Shown: positions 59,383 to 64,000 of the stretch, in pieces
Layout of the letters: every line of letters begins with the position of its first letter
Position numbering within the stretch: position 1 is the first letter of the stretch
Assembly (NCBI RefSeq): GCF_030272615.1
Contig: NC_081412.1
Location: forward strand, 478,553,657 to 478,617,656
DNA: 64,000 nt
Direction: 5' to 3'
From: Cryptomeria japonica
Lineage: Eukaryota > Streptophyta > Pinopsida > Cupressales > Cupressaceae
Program-made: the position numbers and the translations under genes
Notes under the pieces: model-generated
What the model was told of the DNA's origin: nothing
The model's input: the letters and a program-made list of their open reading frames with translations, nothing else
Database searches by the model: none

Positions 59383-60393
59383 TTATAATTCTTGCTTTAC
59401 CTCTTCAACCTTTTCTTTACCCTTGAGGCTAGGACCTTTGTTATTTGTCGGTGATGCCTTACTTCTACAAAATTTTGCAATATGTCCAATCTTGTTACAA
59501 GCATAACAAGTCACATTGTTTTTCAGAGTAGCTTTCCCATATCCTATGTTAGTATGTGTTCTGCATTGATTAGATAGATGTCCAAATCTTCCACAGACAT
59601 AACATCTTACATTCATTCTACAATTTTCTGAGTTATGACCAACTTTGTTGTATTTAGAACATTGACCGGTGGGTGTATTAGTGTTCTGATAATTTCTAGA
59701 TCCACACTGATTTTCTCTATGACCATACTTGTTATAGTTAAAGCATTTCCCATTAAATTTGTAAGCAGTAGGTTGTCTTATTGGTTTGCTATGATCATGT
59801 TTGTTTGAAGTATTAGAGCTTTCACCAACTTCAAAGCCAAGGCCATTTGTATCACCATTAGGTTTCCGATTCTTCAGCATGTCAACAAGTTCTTCTGAAC
59901 TTTTCTTGAATTTCTCCTTGTGTTGATTTGCAGCAGTCAGTTCATTCTCCAAGATTCCTTTTTGTCTCATGAGTTCAGTTTTGTCATTTTGTGTATGCAT
60001 CAAGTCTGTCTTCAACATATCATTTTCATGACTGAGTCTTGTGTTTTCATTTCCAGCATCATTTAGTCTTCTAACCAAATCATCTTCATTCTTCTTTCTA
60101 TCTTCAATTTATTTACAAAATCTCATAGTCATATCTTACATCTCATTCTTCATTGTACAGTTATCTTGTGTCAATTTGTTTACCATATCATTAAGAGTTT
60201 CTTTTTCATCTTCACCATTCTGCATCTTTTCACAAAGTTCTCTTCTTTTATTCCTTGCTCTAGTGAAATTTTCTTGAAGTCCTTGAATAATATCCTATGA
60301 AGCCTTCAGATCATCCTCAAGTTTGATATTCTTTACTTTTTCTGCATCATAGTCTAAAAGAGTCGTTTCCAATTGCTTTCTCAAGTTTTCCAT
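59383..60393 (-). pseudogene. C2 ORF1: gag-like coiled coil with four CCHC zinc knuckles
   Basis: The start MENLRKQLETTLLDYDAEK is at 60393, 58 bases after the primer site. The N-terminal two thirds are heptad-rich coiled coil (RLSHENDMLKTDLMHTQND, ELTAANQHKEKFKKSSEEL). The C-terminal part holds four CCHC-like knuckles: CFNYNKYGHRENQC (second Cys lost), CSKYNKVGHNSENC (second Cys lost), CYVCGRFGHLSNQC and CYACNKIGHIAKFC. It ends EEVKQEL at 59383. Three stops lie in the N-terminal part. Copia gag usually has one knuckle, so four is unusual. It probably bound and packaged the element RNA. Confidence 0.75.
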
Positions 60394-60450
60394 CTCTACC
60401 GGTGTCAAGATCTTCCTCAAGTTGTTAGGCTTTTGAAAATAGAGGACCAA

Positions 60451-60462
60451 GCTCTGATACCA
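60451..60462 (-). promoter_or_regulatory. C2 primer binding site
   Basis: On the minus strand TGGTATCAGAGC, a perfect initiator-methionine tRNA primer site, lies two bases from the 5' LTR. Confidence 0.95.
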
Positions 60463-60464
60463 AT

Positions 60465-61248
60465 TGTTAGGATTCCCAAAGATACTGAGAGGGGGGGTGA
60501 ATCAATATCTGACTGGTTAAATAATTTTCTTAACTTATAACATGAAAAACATATTAAAACTGTGTACTGGTAAACCGGAAATAATGCAACAAATAAGGAC
60601 AACAACCTCAACATGAAAAACACACCATAACACAATATTTTAATAAGCAAACCCAGTGTGGGAAAAACCTTGGTGGGATTTGTGATCCACAATATTCATG
60701 TACTGGCCAATAAGGGAATATTACTGTTTACAATAGGGGCCTGTACATGTAGGAAGGCCAAGTGCCTAGAGCTCACTGCTCAGTTACAAAAGAAGTCACA
60801 CCAACTTATAAAATTGGATTATACAAATCCAATGTCTTGTACTACTTCAGATCAACATCTACTATGCTAGATTCAATACCGGTTTAAGCTCTGCAATATA
60901 CATAAACCCTTATCCTAATAGTTCGCACATTAGGTCTGCTATTTTCCTTTCATACTTCACATTATATCTCATCTAAATGATCTCATACATATATGAGTCA
61001 TATTACAATCCGCCATGTCAGCTTACAAAATATTTACAATTAATTACGAAATATATTTATACAAAATTCCTGTCGGCCAGGGTGTCGGTAATCTTCCTTT
61101 TGGGTGTCGGTGATCTGTATGCCGGTGTAGAGTCTGCCGGTGCCAGTGCCTATGTCAGCCTGCTGGTATCACATGATTGTAAGGTTGCCATCAATGACAA
61201 TACCTTCAATCACCTACAATTTCTCATTGGAGTGTGCATTTGCCAACA
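60465..61248 (-). repeat. C2 5' LTR
   Basis: 784 bp, TG...CA, matching 54501-55277. The G-run is shorter (seven G), and an extra GGTGTCGGT-type segment lies near 61080-61110. Confidence 0.93.
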
Positions 61249-61900
61249 TTATTGTCTGTTATACCTTTTCTGAAATTCTATTGACACAAATACCTATCCA
61301 ATATTGCATACCAGGCTCTAGGTGCCTGTTTGAGTCCAATCTCACATACTAGGCCCTTAGTGCCTATTCAAGACCATACAAGGCTTTCTTTAGTCTGCAC
61401 ACCATAACTAGTTCTTCTGTCAGTTTGAATCCATTCAATTGCTCAATGTAAACTTCTTTTAGATCTCTATTAAAAAAAGCTAATTTGACATCCATCTGAT
61501 AAACTTTAAAATTCTTGTAAGAAAAAAATGTAAAAAACGTACAAATAACTTCCATCCTTGCTACTAAAGCAAAATTTTCTTCAAAGTCTATGCCTTCCAC
61601 CTGAGAATATCCTTTACATACTAGTCTTGCTTTATTCCTAGTCACTTGTCCTTACTCATTCCACTTATTTATAAATACCCACTTAGTTCCTATTACATTC
61701 TTGTCCACCAGTCTAGGTACCAAGTCCCAAGTCACGTTCTTTCGAATTTGATTTAGTTCTTCTTCCATTTCTTTTACCCAAATTTTATCTTTACTCACTT
61801 CCTCATATCTCTTAGGCTTAGTCATTGATAGAAAATAGTAATTGGCTTGTTCTTGAGCTTCTGCAATTTTCCTTTTTGTCTGAACACCTTTTGTCTTGAC
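61249..61900 (-). pseudogene. C1 RT N-terminal half
   Basis: On the minus strand: FLSMTKPKRYEE and KEMEEELNQI (hinge), [45 protein letters not shown]. It then continues decayed to the C2 insertion edge at 61249. It is contiguous with gag on its upstream side, with no integrase between. Confidence 0.82.
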
Positions 61901-62690
61901 TCCAATTAACTAATTTTTTGTATAATGCTTCTCAACATACTTAGCAAAAATTTTTGCTGAGTATTTCTCTTCTTCTTCTTCATCAATTATTTCCTTCTCT
62001 TTGATCTCTTCTTGATCACCATGTCTTGAAACATTAAATTTTTCTTCTTTCTTCTCTCTTTTCTCTTCCTCCATTTTTGAAATTTCAAAACCTGCTAAAG
62101 TATCAATAAGCTGATCAATGGTATACTTACTCAAATCATTGCTCTCCTATATAGCACACCTTGTAGGTTTATAAGATTTAGGCAAACTCAGCAGGATCTT
62201 ATCAACAACATCAAATTCATCCAAATATCCACTCGTAGGTCTAATACTATCAACAAGATCAATCACTCTATGAATATAGTTCTCAACACCTTCATCTTTA
62301 AGAATTCTCTGATACTCATACTTTAGTTTCAGATTCATTAGTTTAGCCCACTTTGTCTTTAGATCTCCTTCATATGCCAAATAGAGTTTGTTTCACATAG
62401 CTTTAGCTTCTTTTAATCCTTTTACCCTTCCAAACACTGAATCACTTATACAACTGAAAATTATAGCTCTAATATTCACATTAGTCTCCTTTAAGCTTAT
62501 CCCATCTATATTCTAACTACCACCCAATGGGGGTGCATATCCAGTCTAAATGATTTCCTGAATTCCATTCTACAATGTCTCCAAATGGAACTCCATTCTC
62601 TCTTTCTAGTACATAAATTTTATACCATCAAAGATCGAAACTTTGTAAGGCACGTCTTGCACCATACTAGATCCACCTCAAGTGGTTAAG
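61901..62690 (-). pseudogene. C1 gag
   Basis: On the minus strand from about 62670 (MVQDVPYKVSIFDG) comes the copia gag domain (LYxAYEGDLKTKWAKLMNLK, YQRILKDEGVENYIHRVIDL, LLSLPKSY), then an acidic/basic low-complexity tail (EEEKREKKEEKFN, IDEEEEEKYS). The tail leads directly into the RT hinge VQTKRKIAEAQEQA. No zinc knuckle remains. Confidence 0.78.
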
Positions 62691-62722
62691 CTTACTTAAG
62701 AGGAACCTTGCACTAATGCTAA
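62691..62722 (-). promoter_or_regulatory. C1 degraded primer binding site
   Basis: On the minus strand, two bases after the LTR end, TTAGCATTAGTGCAAGG aligns with the initiator-Met primer site context TTGGTATCAGAGCAAGG with several substitutions. Confidence 0.55.
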
Positions 62723-62723
62723 T

Positions 62724-63120
62724 TGTTGAACCCAAGGCAGGACTAAGAGGGGGGGATGAATCAGTCTAAAACAAAATTAATGCATCACATAAACAATTAA
62801 TAAATAACACATATCCAACACATGAACACCAATATTTTCTATGTGGAAAACCCAAACAAGGAAAAACCACGGTGAGCACCTTCCCACAAAAATATATCCA
62901 CTATGTATATCAAATTACAATGAAAATATCTCACTACTTCAAACTTCAAACCAAGGCTAACTTCTCTTTGGAAAAGATACAAAAGAGGACTTGAAAACCT
63001 CAAGCTAACTGCAATAGGATAAGATACAAAAATGATTTGAAAAGGATGATCTCCTAATCATGAAGCTATCCTTGAACTCTACATCAAGCGACCAACATCA
63101 ACATGCACAACTTAGACTTA
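62724..63120 (-). repeat. C1 5' LTR, truncated at right by C3
   Basis: It matches 51264-51660 (TGTTGAACCCAAGGCAG, CCAACACATGAACACCAATA, AAACAAGGAAAAACCACGGTG). Similarity stops near 63118, where a different LTR begins. Confidence 0.8.
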
Positions 63121-63130
63121 GATCGCATCA

Positions 63131-63506
63131 TGTTTTCGATAACCAAAACATGATGCGATTCAGATCAGATACATATTACAATGATACAAGCTCACATTCC
63201 AAATTGCAACACTTCAATCATCACCAATTGCCAGATCAAATCAAAACATTCCTCGTTTACCGGTTAAGGTCCTAATTCCCAGTTCACTGTATATAATACC
63301 GGTAAGCCATTTCTGGTAGACCAAAAAGAGTTAGTTGACAAAATACAACATTTGAAACATTAGTTGCCATCAATGACAACACTAATAACTGATCAAATTA
63401 ATCTGATCATGCAATCTCAATCTCTTCATCACAATGTCATCATAAACAATCATTTACCGGTTGTCACCATTCTTCATTTGCACTAGATATGCCAATCATG
63501 ACAACA
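63131..63506 (-). repeat. C3 3' LTR
   Basis: On the minus strand it starts TGTTGTCATGATTGGCATA next to the polypurine tract. The left end is placed at TGTTTTCGATAACC because similarity to the C1 LTR stops just before. The left edge is uncertain by about ten bases and lies within a perfect inverted repeat. Confidence 0.6.
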
Positions 63507-63846
63507 TTATCCCCCTTTGGCATTGATGGCAACTCCAACATATTCAACTATCATGCTGCTCAGTTCTGAAACTTCTCTGCTGTACTTAACTCTTCTGTCG
63601 GTTCTTCTCTTTTCTTCTTCACCTGGAACTAAATATTCATCTCTTCTCCCCCTTTCTGTTACACATCTTCTCCTCCTTAGGCTAATATATTTCTTCTCCC
63701 CCTTTGACATCAATGCCCAAGGTGCATATGCATCGCCGGTCATCAAATCTCATCTAAGTTGCTCCCCCTGCGAAGTAGCCACCAATTCATCAATCCTCAG
63801 TGAAAAATATTCAGTAAGCCCACTGGATTGATGCATATATTGCTTC

Positions 63847-64000
63847 TTAGTTCTTCTTATGTAGGGGTCTGACCCCTAATTTACCTCCGAGGTGCTTAAA
63901 GGTAGTCTTCAGCAATGGTTTTGTGAGAATGTCTGCAAGCTGCTCTTTGCTTGTCACATACTCTATTTTGACTTGTTTTTCATGTACTCTCTCCCTTAGA
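63847..64000 (-). pseudogene. C3 RNase H C-terminus (partial)
   Basis: From the window edge the minus strand reads LRERVHEKQVKIEYVTSKEQ, LADILTKPLLKTTF and KLGVRPLHKKN, then TAA at 63847. This is the conserved end of copia RNase H. It is open in the visible part, so it could be intact. Confidence 0.85.

Larger units (their letters stand above)
54501..61248 (-). mobile_element. C2: LTR element with gag-like ORF1 and large ORF2, no pol
   Basis: LTRs at 54501-55277 and 60465-61248 (TGTTAGGATT to GCCAACA), with a perfect primer binding site and polypurine tract, define a 6.75-kb minus-strand element. The outside flanks TTACC and TTATT share three of five bases, and the C1 RT frame rejoins across them. 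The interior encodes a coiled-coil and zinc-knuckle protein (ORF1) and a separate long lysine-rich, coiled-coil protein (ORF2). I find no protease, integrase, RT or RNase H, so C2 must have been mobilised in trans. Its LTR end modules match the copia elements C1 and C4. Confidence 0.85.
51264..64000 (-). mobile_element. C1: internally deleted copia element with nested C2 and C3
   Basis: A minus-strand copia. Its 3' LTR begins at 51264 (TGTTTAACCC) inside G1 RNase H; its 5' LTR begins at 62724 (TGTTGAACCC). Between them lie RNase H, RT and gag in minus-strand order, with C2 inserted in RT. Protease, integrase and the zinc knuckle are absent: the gag C-terminus runs directly into the RT hinge. 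The right end lies beyond the window because C3 interrupts the 5' LTR at about 63121. Confidence 0.8.
63131..64000 (-). mobile_element. C3: 3' end of another minus-strand copia element
   Basis: An LTR (63131-63506) of a third copia family is followed on the right by a polypurine tract (minus strand CCAAAGGGGGATAA, 63507-63520), a 3' untranslated stretch and the end of RNase H at 63847. The rest lies beyond the window. It is inserted in the C1 5' LTR. Confidence 0.75.

Noticed and set aside
1-64000. CRISPR array, bacterial operon, or organelle DNA
   Set aside because: The tandem repeats have irregular spacing and no unique equal-length spacers. Spliced genes and LTR elements show nuclear plant DNA.
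1-64000. tRNA or rRNA genes
   Set aside because: The only tRNA-like matches are the 12-base primer binding sites of the LTR elements. No cloverleaf-sized structures were found by eye.

Overview
The window is nuclear DNA from a plant with a large, repeat-rich genome. It is AT-rich and carries one intact intron-containing gene among nested Ty1/copia and Ty3/gypsy LTR retrotransposons. A gymnosperm such as a conifer fits the long introns, the old decayed elements and the large gypsy element with extra ORFs. The species cannot be fixed from sequence alone.

Region 1-7.4 kb is gene-free, with tandem duplications, dinucleotide tracts and two possible LTR remnants. At 7.4-7.7 kb lies a foldback element with one duplicated arm. 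At 8.59-14.69 kb on the minus strand is a complete ten-exon gene for a FIZZY-RELATED/CCS52/CDH1 activator of the anaphase-promoting complex (506 codons, all introns phase 0, one GC-AG intron, tandem repeats in the 2.6-kb first intron). Region 15-19.5 kb is non-coding and includes a decayed LTR end with a primer binding site.

From 19.5 kb to the right edge the window is a retrotransposon stack. The names used here are local. G1 is an old minus-strand chromodomain gypsy, with integrase and chromodomain at 19.5-20.84 kb and RNase H at 50.70-51.26 kb. It is split by G2 (20841-50692, minus strand, TSD CATTC), a Tat/Ogre-like gypsy of about 14 kb net. G2 carries gag, protease, an RNase H upstream of RT, RT, a second RNase H, integrase, an antisense ORF and a long accessory ORF3. 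G2's ORF3 is split by C4 (24556-40368, plus-strand copia). C4's integrase/RT hinge is split by G3 (28974-36830, plus-strand chromodomain gypsy, TSD AAGAA). G1 is also cut at 51264 by C1, a minus-strand copia that has lost protease and integrase. C1's RT is split by C2 (54501-61248), an element with a copia-type LTR, PBS and PPT whose interior encodes a four-zinc-knuckle gag-like protein and a separate protein of about 1,000 codons, but no recognisable pol. C1's far LTR is interrupted by C3, which runs off the right edge.

Every element ORF carries premature stops, many explicable as C-to-T changes (Gln or Trp codon to stop). The stack therefore looks silenced and decaying. Insertion order can be read from rejoined reading frames: G1 first, then G2, C4, G3 on one branch and C1, C2 on the other. 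The most unusual items are C2 with its unrecognised ORF2, and G2 with two RNase H domains, an antisense ORF and an accessory ORF.
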